Shown piece after piece: positions 43,859-56,228 of a stretch of DNA of 64,000 bases (positions are counted from its first letter, which is position 1; every line of letters begins with the position of its first letter). Both the position numbers and the translations under genes were made by a program. The notes beneath the pieces were generated by a model that worked only from the letters and a program-made list of their open reading frames with translations, was not told where the DNA came from and did no database searches. Source of the DNA: Ceriagrion tenellum (lineage: Eukaryota; Arthropoda; Insecta; Odonata; Coenagrionidae); assembly GCA_963169105.1 (NCBI GenBank), contig OY720640.1, forward strand, positions 61,753,527-61,817,526, given 5' to 3'.

Positions 43859-44974
43859 TTTTCTCCAGACTATCCCTTACTGTCAATACGAAATTAAGGG
43901 CCTTCAGAAAGCAAAATGCACGGCATTTATTTGTGTCTGCGCATACTTTCGTAAGCTTCCTAAGCACACGGTGCAGATGTGGTGGGCGCAACGGCAAGTA
44001 CATGGAAGAAACTGGTACCATCTGGCTCTATAGAAACTAGATTAATCCGGAATTCATAATGCCATCAGATGCTCAAAGACCTTCGATCGAATGGCGACAC
44101 TACCTCCCGTTCCTCGCGCGCGGCGATTCCCAAAACGAAGGGAGTGAGAATGGTAAAACTAAAAAAAAACCGCTCGAATCGGAAACCGGTCTTCTGAACA
44201 ACTGGAAAAGCCCTCCCCACGGAGAGCTCACGGGCCAAGATGTTAGTCAGCCTACACGCCTCGCAGGTGGGAGGCTGATTGCTGTTGTGTTGGTCCACCC
44301 GGCCGAATGACGCACGCATAGTTCGCGTGTTTCAAGCATGATTGGCGCACGAGCCACTTGGGTCTTCCCCGAAGTTTTTCATCGGAGAAAGAGAGAAGTG
44401 ATGTGGAGATGGAAAGGGAGACTAAGAAGCTGCCACTCCCCGCCCGATGATTGCGACCCCTGGAGATTTTCAAAACAAAGCGAGCAAAGTGTTAAGGGAA
44501 ACTCTTTTACGAGGGAGGAAACTTCAACGGACGAATAGGAACGGTCCCCGTTGAAGTTGCCCCGTGCGAGTGACGTCAACGAGCGGATAATGTGGTCCGT
44601 GATTTTTTTTTAGCGAAGATGGCCATCTAAATTACGCTCACGCGCAGACAAATAAAAAATTTAGCTGGCTGAGGGGAGAGATGTTCAGCTTGTGCCTCAG
44701 GGTGTTCCAAAGCCCAATCTTTTCTTGATAGTGTTCCATACAGTAGCTAGTAGGACTAGTTTCCGATTAGAGCTGAGAGCAGTTAGGATTGTTAAAAATT
44801 GTTACGAAAAATTTAGCAGTGCTATTGAATTGCTGAAGGAATTAGGGCAGGAAGTAGGAACCTCTCTCTGATCGAAGGGAAAATATGTATACAGTCTTTT
44901 ACGATAGTTAGATGTGGACTATTTTTTGCCGGACGCTCAACATGTTTTGCTAGAGCTAAACTTTTATGGTTGAA
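43859..44974. other. CpG-rich unassigned region
   Basis: 44040-44600 is noticeably GC- and CpG-rich (GTTCCTCGCGCGCGGCGATT) compared with its flanks. Short open frames on both strands have no recognisable domain. It could be a CpG island of an unseen promoter or an unrecognised element. Confidence 0.3.
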
Positions 44975-45385
44975 ACGATCACAGACATAAAATTAAGGAA
45001 ATCGACCGCTGAACCGATAAATTTAGAATGTAATTTTTTCCTCTCACAATAAGGGACCATACTAGTTGGGATAGATGAATTGTATGAAACTTTGACCCTC
45101 ATTAGGTGGATTAGATTCTGTACTTGTATTGAAAATCCTTCCATCATTAATAACAATTCAACCCGCATAAAATTTTCGTCATGATTAGGCTTTCCTTTCC
45201 TAGTTTCTGGTCTGACTGCACATTTTTATCCTGATTGCTTTTGGCCTGCGCCTTGGCGGCCGGGAGAAAGTGCGCTGATCTGATTAGAGCTGAGATGAGT
45301 GTTGCATGCCTGATGTGGAATCGCCCCGTGTCACACACCCTAGGGGTGCCTTGCACGGTATTTCGTAGATGTAGTAGTGATGGAC
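44975..45385 (+). repeat. LINE family A, 3' end
   Basis: About 44984-45060 translates to HKIKEIDR, a stop, then TDKFRM and FFPLTIRDHTS. The 3' end at about 45318-45378 reads CGTGTCACACACCCTAGGGG and TGCCTTGCACGGTATTTCGT followed by AGATGTAGTAG. Degenerate. Confidence 0.7.
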
Positions 45386-45894
45386 CATTTCGTTTATACT
45401 TTTATGTATACTTCTTATTCTTTTCCGTCCATTCGATTCCATCTTCAACATCCTCATCTAACACCAGGTTTTGAATGCGTCTAGAATCCTTTTCAAATAT
45501 CTTTGCGACTGATAGGCAGACCTATTTTTTTTAGGGGTGAGGGAAGAGGGCACGTGACTTCGCAAGAGACCACTGGCTCTAAGTGAACGCTTCGCGTGCT
45601 CACGGCTGGACCGAGGTTTCGTATGTAGCCACTGTCCTTTAGAGAATAGTTAAATTAGAAACGAGAAGTCTCTGCAATGCTGTAATAAAGTATTAGAGGA
45701 ATGCCATTCAACATTAAATATTCACTCTTAAGCCATATATTGGCCTAGTGTAGAATTTAAAGCTTAATTTTCAGAAAGGCTGGCCAACTACATCAATCTG
45801 TCGCAACATCCGCACGTGTTGGCCTTCTAAATAATCCTTTTAACCTTCATTTTACATGATTAACACTTTTTATGCGGAGAATAGCCCAAGCTAA

Positions 45895-46395
45895 GAAAGC
45901 GTTGTGAAAAGGACAGCTGCTGTGCTCAAAGAAGATAGGACTACAATCAGCATGAGAAAACATTCGTGTGGAGCGTAGCACTCTATGGATCGGAAGCGTG
46001 GACCACTGGAAATGCTGACCAGAAAAGAATAGAAGCCTTCGAAACCTGGTGCTGGAGAAGGATGCTGAAGATAAAATGGGCGGTCAAGATAAGAAACGAC
46101 GAAAAGTACTGAAGAGTAGAAGAGGAAAAGACCATGTCAAACACCATAAAGAAAAGAAGAACAAGATGGATTGGACGTACCCTGGTATACATTGGGTTTG
46201 TGAAGAACATAATTGACGCCAAAATAGAGGGAAAAGTCCCCAGAGGAAGACCCAGGAATAAGTTCAGCGGCCAAATAAAGAGGAAAGTACGCAGGAAGAG
46301 ATACCAGGAGGCAAGGAAACAGGCGTTAGACGAGGAAGGGTTGAGAGCTGCAGTCAACCAATCTTAGGATTGAACGACCAATGATGATGAACACT
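45895..46395 (+). repeat. RTE-like LINE C-terminus with ATG-repeat tail
   Basis: Frames across 45965-46367 read VWSVALYGSEAWTTGNADQK, RIEAFETWCWRRMLKIKW, then KKRRTRWIGRTLVY and GKVPRGRPRNKF, ending at a stop near 46367. The 3' tail is CAATGATGATGAAC, as in RTE-type elements with short-repeat tails. At least one in-frame stop (near 46110). Confidence 0.85.
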
Positions 46396-47144
46396 TTTTA
46401 TATCCCGTGATCGAATTTCTGTCTTTTGAATGCGAGAGCCTCATTAGTTACCTCCACTCATTCCACAGAGGAAATATCATTCGCCTTGACCGGGACTACG
46501 ACCTTAGTGTCAGCCACTTCCTTATCACCAGGTTTTTCCTTAGTCTACCCTGTCACGTCACATATTCGATGGTGACTTTATCTTTAGTGTTCCCTATCTC
46601 TTTGTTTCTTTCCCTATCTCTAGTTTAGCTCTCGTTCATTTGTCTTATCTTCCGTCGTATGTGTTTCAGTTGCTTCTTTTCAAGCTTGTAATTGTGTTTA
46701 GATTAACCTTGACTCACCCGGAATTTTTTTAAAGTTTTCTATCGCTATTTTTTCAACTGACCTTGTTTCATGCCAATCACAAATCGTAAATGATTTTAAA
46801 TGAAACAGCCATTCCTGTTATCTTTCAGAGCTGGATGTCCTTGTTCTGTTTTGTGTTTGACGAAGTACGACATCCAAGCGATGCTCACATGCAGGAAAAA
46901 AATATTCTCAACTATGCCTCCATGTTAACATCAGATCGTGCGGACTAAACGCATAATTTTTGCTGTTAACTTTTCCGCATGTTTTGATTTTGATCGAGAG
47001 TCTGTGCTTTATGTGAAATAGTGTATTTATTTTCGAATGAAGTCTGAGGATGCTTTGAGTTATATAAAAGCGAACTACACGGCAAGAAATCGCCCGTAGG
47101 AACATCACGGGCGCAGGTTAGTTCGCCATCGTGAATGGAAAAAT
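46396..47144. other. Intergenic, nothing recognised
   Basis: AT-rich, no assignable coding frame or repeat. Confidence 0.5.
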
Positions 47145-47212
47145 TATTTGATGGGAATTTGAATCTCTCATCTGACGATCGGGAGTGTCAAGCTGTTATA
47201 CCACCTCATTGG
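47145..47212 (-). repeat. tRNA-like SINE head or tRNA pseudogene
   Basis: On the minus strand: GAGGTGGTATAACAGCTTGA (A box and D arm), CTCCCGATCGTCAGATGAG (anticodon region) and GAGATTCAAATTCCC (B box). Stems are imperfect, so a functional tRNA is unlikely. Confidence 0.5.
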
Positions 47213-48352
47213 AGTCTCGATTCAAGATGAATTTGCGAGCTATTTTCTCCTTGGGATTTCCACGAAAGACTGCTCTTCGTGATTTATCGTCTGCCAAGAT
47301 TCTGTCTCCGACGGCTAGAGGTACTTGAAGTACGTCGTCCCAATTTTAAACAAATATCTTTCTTATTTCTTTGAAGGCTTCCGCGACTCTTATAATTGTT
47401 AATATTGCTCTTTTCAGGTATTTCCGTCGCGTGTTTGGTTTTTTTGACAACAGTTTCTCCCCTCTTCCTGGGGGCGTCTTCAGGTCCGTTGGACATTTTG
47501 TAATTGTTATTATTTATTTCCCGTTGTTATGTATTTCGTTGCTAGTACATCTAGGACCATAGGATGTCTCCATTGCCCGCTCCTCGCTGTGGTTTCACCA
47601 CTCTCTCCCTGGTTGAGGCAAGTGGGTATCCATCCTCCCGATTGAAATTTGATGGATATTTAACCAGCTCTACTGCATCCCTGATCAAACTGTTGTCAAA
47701 AAAACCAAACACGGGACGGAAATACCTGAAAAGAGCAATATTAACAAAGATCTTTCTACATTTTTACAACAGCTGATTACAATGCATTCAAGAGATTTCC
47801 AAAAAAGATCTCCTTGCTTCCAAGAATCAAGCGTAAAACTAGACACTGAGGGTATTTGAAAATCATTCCCTTTGTTCGCGCTACCGGGGATTAGTAAAGT
47901 CAAAATAGAGAGCAGTGAGCCGAAAGATGGTGTATTGTGCAAGTGAGAAAGCTGTAATGAAAAAAATCGTTCTGACTTTATAAGTATGAGAACGTATAAA
48001 AATGGGGGAAATTTTATTTATTTTCATTTAAACCTATCTTAGCGAATAGATTACCTAAATAATAATTAGTGGTCGATAGCTAAACCAGCTTAACTGCCCC
48101 ACAGGTGTGATTCTTCGAAGTGAAAACCTTTCCTGTCGTTTGCATAGTTTCCGTCACGGACTATAGAATATTTCAATTATCCGTGGTTTCTGTATGAGCC
48201 GCGTTGTTTTGCTTCGGGTGTGCTTCTTTTAGTATTATCAACACGGGTCAATTTTCATAGACCCGTTAACATAAGACAAAGTCCCGCCTCTGATATTGAT
48301 TGTATTCCCGGTATTCTAGCCAAGATTCAGTAATTCTGCGCGCTCGCTACTT
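47213..48352. other. Intergenic, possible RTE-like tail at 48018-48062
   Basis: TTAAACCTATCTTAGCGAAT and AGATTACC at about 48027-48055 resemble the 3' terminus of the RTE-like copy at about 4330-4365. Otherwise nothing recognised. Confidence 0.35.
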
Positions 48353-48606
48353 CATATGAGGACCCCTGAAGGCAAGGGGTCTAAGTAACAAAATCGTTGT
48401 TTTGAGAATGCTTCAGTCAAAGTTCAAAATGCATGGTACAAACCACTAAGTAGTTAAGAGGCATTACCCTAGATAGCATCACCTGTCAAGAAAATCACTT
48501 GGATCCCTTTACCACCTAAAACATTTATATTTTCACATCCCATTCCTGTACCTAACTATTTTTTTTAATGTCACTTAGACCCCTTGAATTCTGGGGTCCA
48601 CATATG
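48353..48606. mobile_element. MITE with 37-bp terminal inverted repeats
   Basis: 48353-48389 (begins CATATGAGGACCCCTGAA, continues CAAGGGGTCTAAGT) and 48570-48606 are reverse complements at 32 of 37 positions. The 254-bp element has no coding capacity. Superfamily unknown; no obvious target duplication. Confidence 0.8.
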
Positions 48607-51441
48607 TTCTTCGCTGTTTTACTCAGTGTGTCATATTTCGTGTTATTGACTGAATAACCAGAAAATTTCATTTTCTGTTATTAAGATACATTAGATTGAG
48701 GTTTAAACTGTTATAAAATTTTTATTTCAACCTAAAATGAGTTGTCAAGCATCGCTTTTTGTATACTCTAAAAGTAGCAAGAATTCCGTTATTATTGCGC
48801 AACTGTGCCGCATTTGTGCGCCACAAATTAAATTTCATGATGTCAATTTAGAGTCCTAGGACAGCTGTAAAAGAGTTGCCCGGAAAAATTAAGCTCGACT
48901 CTTTCTAAGGTTTAGTTTGGGAGTTAATAGGCCCTAGAAATTGACCAAAATATTTTTTTAAATGGAAAAATTGAAATCATCCAAGAGTTCAGAATATTTG
49001 TCTAGGAAGTTAAAAGTTAACAGAAAATGCAGATTGTTGACTACTAATGACTGGGGGATTCGTAGGGGAATACATATTACGAAAATGTCATTTTTTTTAA
49101 AATATGAACACTATGACATTATTTAAGGTTCAAATCTGCGGCGTGCCATTTTGTGCTCTCTTATGAAATTCGAAGTGTCATAACTTTGACCTTTTTTATC
49201 ACTGAAAGCTAATATTTATAAAATCGTCTTTCCTTATTATATTTTTCCTTTGTGCCAAAAATAGTGAATGTTGGAGACGAGAGCCTTAACTGTTTAGTCA
49301 TTTGTTTGAGTTTGTGTGGAATTGCCCCATTAGAAGCTAGTACCGATGTTGCCACCCGCTCGCCCCTCCCCCGCCTCTCCACCTCATTCTGCTCCCCATT
49401 TCCCCCGTGCTTCTCTCTTCCTATCGTCCTTCCCATCCCTTCTCACTCCATCACCTCCCTTCTATACTTTTAATTCCCTTGAGATGATGCTTTGCTTCTC
49501 TCTTCCCCATCCTTTTTCCTTCCTCTTTGCATTCTGTCATTTTCTTGGGTTTATTGTCTGAACAGAATTGAAAGAACAAACTGAAACAAAAAACAAAGAA
49601 GGGTGGAAAGAGATCAAATCCATTTCTTAGAGAAATTTCCAAAATATTGGAAAGCCGGATTCATTATATTGGAAAGTGGAAGAATTGACTTGTGGCACCA
49701 TGGAAAAGGGAGAGCTATTGATTGAAGGCAAGAGAAAAATACAGTTAAAAATAGATTCAGGGACGGTGGAAGGAATTGGTGGAAGAACTAAATGACATGA
49801 ATTTAAGTGTGCTGAAAGTGATGGAAGAAAATGATGTTGTTGTGGATGAAGTTGAACTTGGATTCCTTAAAGATGGATTCCTTAATAGTGGAAACAAAAG
49901 GGGATCCATGACTGGAAAAGGATCGAGGCTGAATGAACAGTCTATGAATTGGCAGAATTTTTCATGAGATAAGGTAGAAACTGAAATTGAAAACTTATTA
50001 GCCCCATCCTTAGGATATGTGTGGAAGGAGTGGGAGCATGAGACTTTATAAAATCTTTATTTATTACTCTCTCTAATAAGAAGAAAAAGGCTTATGGTTC
50101 TATCCAGTGCAAATGCAAAACAATATATGTATACGATATCAGTAGCCGAAACTCCAGGATACAATTCTGATCAATAATTTATACAGCAGAGAATACAAGT
50201 ATGAATATACTACTGATAAAAGTGGCATATAGCCGTAGGGACTAACCTTAGCATAGCATAGGTTTCATTATAGTACATAAAAGATAAACTTTCAGAGAAT
50301 TTGACTCGATTCTGGGGATTTCTTACAGTTCTAGCATATTATTTTTTGAACTAGTTTTTGCTAAGTTCTGGGATAACTTGTTTTCAAGAAAACCTCCATC
50401 CTCACTGCTGCCACCCAGTTCCCTCCTCCACTCTCAGTATCAATTTGAGTGCCATGGAATGTATACTTATGTGACACACTTATCATCCTGTCTTCAGACT
50501 TGGTAACTCCTTTTCCAGAGATATGGTCCCATATATTTAGGCTTAACGGAGTTAACTTATCTCCAACTTTGGCCAGAACACTCCTGTTTTGTAGGCTCTG
50601 CTCATGTGATGCCTGGTTGGTATATTTCTCTGGGTTGACCCTGAAAAGTCCATCAGTGTTTCGGTTAAGGCCACTGTGTGTAGAAATTTGCCACAATAGA
50701 AGTATGGTAAGATATGTGGTAGTGAAAAATGTTGTTTCAGACTGTATGATTTTTCCTCAAAGGCTCTTGACTGACATATAGGTGTGCATCACTTGGTCGA
50801 AGTACCTCTGTGATAGAAGCAGAACTGACTGTGTGCGCTATGTTACTTCTAAACTTTTTTGGCGGTCTCAAAGGAATTCCTTGATGAGAGGCAATAACTG
50901 GTTCAGCCTGCCCATTAATAATTATATTTGGGCTCAATACTAAGAGTTTGTCCCATGAAAAAGGGAACATTCACCCAGAAAAGGAAACAATTGAGAGAAA
51001 CAATCATTTTAATGCAATATGCATGCATGCGTTAGGCTAATTTCATGTGTCTATACCATTATGGCTTGTTTTGGCCACAATCTGTAAAATATAATATTTC
51101 AGGGCTTGAATATTTATGGAAACAGTGAAATTTCTATTATAAGCTTTTGAATGAGCCACCTACTTGTTAAAATCAATGTCAAATTGAGAAAAGTCTAAAA
51201 AAGTTATTAAAATATTTGTAATTTGACCAGTGCCTCCAAAGGGTAAAAAATAATTGAAATTGTAAGATTGTGAGAGAATATGAGAGATTGAGAATATCAA
51301 AATATCAGCATTTTATTTCATTAAATTTTTAATGAGGTATTGAATTTAGTAGATTCACAATTTTTTCGATACCTCTGAGTATCGCAGGGTATCAAGGGAT
51401 ATACAGGCATGGAATTCCATCACATATAAACAAATTATATG
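48607..51441. other. Intergenic, nothing recognised
   Basis: A pyrimidine-rich stretch lies at 49340-49480. Minus frames at 50361-50696 and 50737-50970 are open but show no domain and were not called. Confidence 0.4.
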
Positions 51442-51550
51442 GTATATAACATGTGTAAAACATGTATGAGAAGTGTGTACAATCTGTGTAGAAGTGCAAA
51501 CAACCTGTATAAAAATTGTGTACAACTGGCATACAACTTGTATACAGCCT
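51442..51550. repeat. 11-bp minisatellite, ten units
   Basis: Consecutive units from 51442: GTATATAACAT, GTGTAAAACAT, GTATGAGAAGT, GTGTACAATCT, a 10-nt unit, GCAAACAACCT, GTATAAAAATT, GTGTACAACTG, GCATACAACTT, GTATACAGCCT. The approximate consensus is GTRTACAACYT. Confidence 0.8.
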
Positions 51551-51615
51551 ACATAGACTCAGTCATACACAGATTGTTTGAATATATATATCATCAGGAT
51601 TTCACTATTTTTAAT

Positions 51616-52068
51616 ATGTTTGAATTAAGAGTAAATAGTTCAATTTTGTCTTACTTCATTATGATTGCTACTCTTTTGTGTCTTTTAATTCCTATTTTAG
51701 TCGCTTATCAAAGAGGAGATGTACCCCTGGAGGCAGAGTTATCTTTGGAAATACTTTCTATATTACATCCAAATGGTCAACATGCCATGGAGTGGAATGC
51801 CTCAGACCTGGTTTTATATCAAAGTGATGAACTGGCAGGTATTTCATTCATTTTGTGGTTATTATTTTTGGCCACCATGATAGCTTTCAGATCTAATGTA
51901 TGTAACAGATCTACTTTCTGGAAATTTTATAAATACATTGTTTTCCTAATAAAAGAACAGAATTGCACTTTTCTGCAAGCTTTAATTAGCCATGAACGTG
52001 TTTTGACTAACAGAATCATCTTCAGATACAAGGCAATTTTGGAAATCAGAAACTTCATATTTATATGA
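51616..52068 (+). other. Unrecognised open frame with hydrophobic segments
   Basis: The open frame runs from 51439, but its first part is only the minisatellite; the first Met outside it is at 51616 (about 150 codons). Two hydrophobic stretches (SILSYFIMIATLLCLLIPIL and GISFILWLLFLATMIAF) could be membrane helices. A good donor-like CAG/GTATTT occurs at 51838-51839. No family recognised. It may be an exon of an unseen gene, a repeat remnant, or chance in AT-rich DNA. Confidence 0.25.
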
Positions 52069-53740
52069 AAAGGGGGGGCTTAAGAGAGAGGGTTAAGTGG
52101 GATCTCTCCAGGTCACCCCACCCTCCATTGACTTCCCATTCTTCCTCCCCCGTCATACCTCTACAATACATTGTAATCAGGTATCCCCTGCCTTTTCCCC
52201 TGCTGAGAACTACTCTTGCCTATCATTCTCTGCGACTCCTTTTCTCTTTCCTTCTTCCCTTATATTACATTAGAATTTTTGGTGGAGTTACTGCTGATGA
52301 GTCCTTGAGGAACTTAGACCAATGGGTCCATTGTGCCAGCCACGCAATAGGTGGTTACCCAGAGAGTCGAAGTGCTTTGCTAGAGGCCAGTCGGTCCCCT
52401 ACAGGGCTTTCACCTAATTCATTTGGTTCCAAGAATGGTGAGCCCAGATACCTGATCTTGGTCCATGATATTGCTGGACGTTAGCAGAGTGTGGGAAATG
52501 ACTTCACCCACTTTCTCGCATCATTGCATGTAGAAGAATCTGTAACTATCTGGAGATGGAGATGTCAAATCACTTGATAATGTACCGTTAGGAGTCTCAC
52601 TATCCTCCTGTGTATTTGACTCCTGATTGACAGAAGGACCCCTGTTGTGAGACTAGGCCTAGGTCCCCTCATATGAAGTTCATCCGACCAGAGCTTGAAT
52701 GCAGTTTGCCAAATCTCTAGAGTGTTGAGCTCGGCCACACATTCTAATCTCAGTCCTCCCTACTGATGGTTCAATAGGTATGATCTGTCTTTCTTCCCTT
52801 AATTTTGCTTTTTCCATCTCCCTGGTACTCTCCCATGTTCATCTTATTCCCCTTGTCCTCTCCTTGGTTATTCTGAGGTTTGCTCTCCTTGATTTTACCA
52901 TCATTAACTTTCCACCTTCTCTCTTCTGCCTACCTCAGCTCCTGTCTCCTCAACCCACCCCTCTTTTCAGATGTTTACATATGATGTCTCCAATTGTCTT
53001 TTCCAAAATTGTCTTTACCAAATCAAAATTGTCTTTACCGAAAGATTGCTTTGTGAGTCGAAATACATGGTGAAATGTTAACTAAAGGTAGTGGAAAATT
53101 GGGGTTCTGTTGTTTCGCTTTGACGAACTTCCACTACATTAAGCATGAATCTATTGAACATTGTAATCCATCAGCTGTGAATTTTGTGACATAATTCAAC
53201 TGAAGTACATGATAGTCATGTTTCCTATTTAAATCACTCACTGCCAGTTAATTCCAAGTGTGGTGAGTTAAGATTTAAAAAGATCATATTTGGGTAGTTT
53301 TTTTATTTCTGTTGTTTTTTAACTTTTGAAATAATTTATTTATTCCTGCCAGACTTGTTTGTCAAAGATTGGGTAAAAATTTGGAAATTGAATGGTGAAA
53401 ATAATGCAATTGAGTTTCTTTTTAAAGATAGTGAAAAGTAACAAAGTAGTATGCATGAAAATGTTGGGTGTTGGCAGTTTTTCCTCAGGCATTAGACGTT
53501 AATTTACCCTTTCGCACCAAAGTCTCTCGAAGGGAAATGCTTTTCCTGCTATGAGTAGCATGAGAATTTTCTGTACTCCTCTCTATGGAGCTCTCTTGTG
53601 GCGACGAATCGCTCAGGTATGCCTTTCGCCCATTCTGGAACCCCACTCAGTAGGACACCGTGCCCTTCCCCCGGGCACTTGGCTCGACCCCCCAACCCTT
53701 AGCAGCCCCTCTCTCAGCAGGAGACTACTGTAAGCGAGTT
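52069..53740. other. Intergenic, nothing firmly recognised
   Basis: Pyrimidine-rich at 52100-52260 and 52780-52960. At 53533-53580, GGGAAATGCTTTTCCTGCTA resembles a segment at 15318 in the Sbf intron, suggesting an unclassified shared repeat. Confidence 0.35.
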
Positions 53741-56228
53741 CTACACAGCCGTCGGCCGTCTCTCGCATCCTCTTCTCCAAGCCTCCTTGTCTCTCCAGTC
53801 TTCATTCTCTAATTGTCTCCTTTTCATATCTTGAGTGACTTGCTTTGTCCAGTCTTCTGGTGGTCGTCCTCTCTTCCTCTTCCCGGGTGGTTGCCAATTT
53901 AATATCTTCTTTGGCCAACGTTTCTCCTCCATTCTTTTTACGTGTCCATACCATTTTAGCCGTCTTTTCTCTATTTCCTGTATGATGTTTTCTTCTATTT
54001 GCATAATTTTTCTTATATTTTAATTTCTTATTTTTTGTGGTTTTGATTTTCTGCTGCTTCTTCTTAGAAAATCCATTTCTACGACCTCCAGTCTCTGCCT
54101 ATCCCTTTTGGTCATTTCCCATGTCTCTGCTCCGTAAAGGAGTATACTATGAATAATTGTTTTATATATTTGCAATTTTGTTTTCCTACTTATGTCTTTT
54201 GACCATAATATGCTATTCATTTTATTTATTGTGAGTTTTGACTGGTGTATTCTATTTGTTATCTCTTTATTACTGGTTCCTTCTTTTCCAATCGTTACAC
54301 CTAAGTATTTATACTCACTACAGACTTTGATGGCATTTCCTTCTATTTCCAGATTCTTTGCCTTCTCATTAATTACCATATATTTTGTTTTGTTGAAATT
54401 TACTTTCAGGCCCGCCTTATTGTATGTTTCTATCAATTTCCTCATATATTCCGTATTGTACTTATCTCCTGCAATTACTATTTGATCGTCAGCAAAAAGT
54501 AATGTATATAATGAGTCTCCGTCTATTTTTATTCCCATTTCAGCACATTTGTTCTTCCAATCCTTTAGAGCTTCGTTAATATAAATTTTAAAAAGAGTGG
54601 GTGATAGGCAACACCCTTGTCTTAGTCCTTTATTGGGTTTAATTGACGGAGATAATTGACTTCCTATTTTTACTTTTATTTCTAGGTTTTTATAAAGATT
54701 TTTTATTGCTATAATGTATTTTCCGTTTATATTACTTTCATCTAGATTGCAGTAAAGATTTTTGATAGGAACTGTGTCGTAGGCCTTTTCTAAATCTATG
54801 AATACCAGATGCGTTTCTCCGTTTCTTATTCTTATTTTTTCTGTTAGTTGTTTTAATGTAAATATGTTATCTACACAGGATCGTCCTGCTGTGAATCCAC
54901 TTTGCTCTTCCCCGATAGTTATTTCATGCTCTAACCTCTCTTTAATAATTCGTCCATACAGTCTTCCACAAGTGGCGTCACACTAATGCCCCTATAATTT
55001 TTACATTCCTTTTTTGAACCTTTTTTATGTATTGATGTCAAGTAAGCCAACTTCCACTCATTTGGTGGGTCCTCTCCGTGAATTAAACACCTATTGAAGA
55101 TTGTCGTCAATATTTCTAATACTCTTTCAGGAGCATTTTTTAACAACTCTACTGGAATACCTCCCAGACCTGGGGATTCACCATTTTTCATTTTTTTAAG
55201 TGATTCTTAAACTTCTTGTATCTTTATTTCTGGTATTTCTACGTTTCCTAAAATTGTTTCAGTTTGTAAATTCATAAATGCTGTTCTGTCCTCTAAGAAC
55301 ATATTTTGGTAATATTTTACCCATTCATCCATCTTAATCATATCAATGTTAATTTTTGTTTTATTTTCCTTTTTTAATTCGCTTACGGTTTTCCATGCCA
55401 TCTTGGTCCTTGTCCCACCTATAAATCTTTCGATTTCTAGGCATTTGTTTTCCCATGCTTCATTTTTTGCTTTGCTTATTTCCCTTTTTACTTCGTATCT
55501 TTTTCTTGCATATTCCTTACGGTCTTCAGGATCATTGGTTGATAACCATTTGTTATATAAATCCTTTTTTTGTTCCACCAGTTTTGCAAGATCATCTGTC
55601 CACCAATAATCCAGAGACTTTCTGGTCCTAGCTTCTTTTTCGCCAAGTGATTCAAAAGGTGCTTCATGAATGGCTGTCGTCAAGAACCTGTACATCTCCT
55701 CGACGTTTCCTTCTATATTTCCATCTATGTTAGGTCCGATTTTATTTGCCAGTCTCTGCTTGAATAGACCTTTTATAGATTCTTCCGTTAATGATTCGAT
55801 ATTGTATTGTCTTTCCTTTTCTTTTCTGTCTTCTATTGTTTTCATGATTTTTCCTATTGGTACTGTTTTCTGTATTTCACATATATTTTAGCTCTAAGCA
55901 AGAAATGGTCGCTTCCTATTTCTGCCCCTCTCTGAACTCTTACATCTTCTGTTTTTAAGTTGGTGTTTTGTCTTAGTATCAGGTAATCTATAATGGATTT
56001 CAGTTTTTTCGTTGGTTGTATCCAGGTGTATTTATGATTGTCCCGGTGTTGGAAAAATCCATTCATTATATGGAGAGAATTTGCCTCACATAACTCTATC
56101 AGACGTTCTCCATTACTATTCAGTGTCTCTTCTCCATATCTTCCTATTACCTGATTTTCCTGTTTTTTCCATGTCCTAGCATTCACATCTCCTAGGATTA
56201 CCATTGTTAGCATTGATAGCATTAACAT
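53741..56228 (-). repeat. Fairly intact RTE-like LINE (endonuclease, RT, C-terminus)
   Basis: On the minus strand, in order: endonuclease remainder (56228-55854; GDVNART, HKYTWIQP, IIDYLILRQ, GSDHFLL), linker frame (55845-55207), RT N-terminal region (55191-54931; NEWKLAYLTSIHKKGSKKEC, NYRGISVTP), RT core (about 54985-54020; GFTAGRSCVDN, FIDLEKAYDTVP, GLRQGCCLSPTLF, LLFADDQIVIAG) and a C-terminus (54004-53741; RRLKWYGHVKRM, KRGRPPEDW). Only about three lesions interrupt the roughly 820-codon frame before the C-terminal piece: a stop/frame change near 55850, one TAA at 55207, and a frame change near 54980. The 5' end is truncated inside the endonuclease. Clade by C-terminal and endonuclease pattern; not certain. 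Confidence 0.9.

Noticed and set aside
49209..49561. Overlapping frames on both strands
   Set aside because: A low-complexity CT-rich tract explains all of them.
52065..52484. 139-codon plus-strand frame
   Set aside because: Largely pyrimidine-rich low-complexity sequence (PLPFPLL..LLFSFLLPL) without a recognisable domain.
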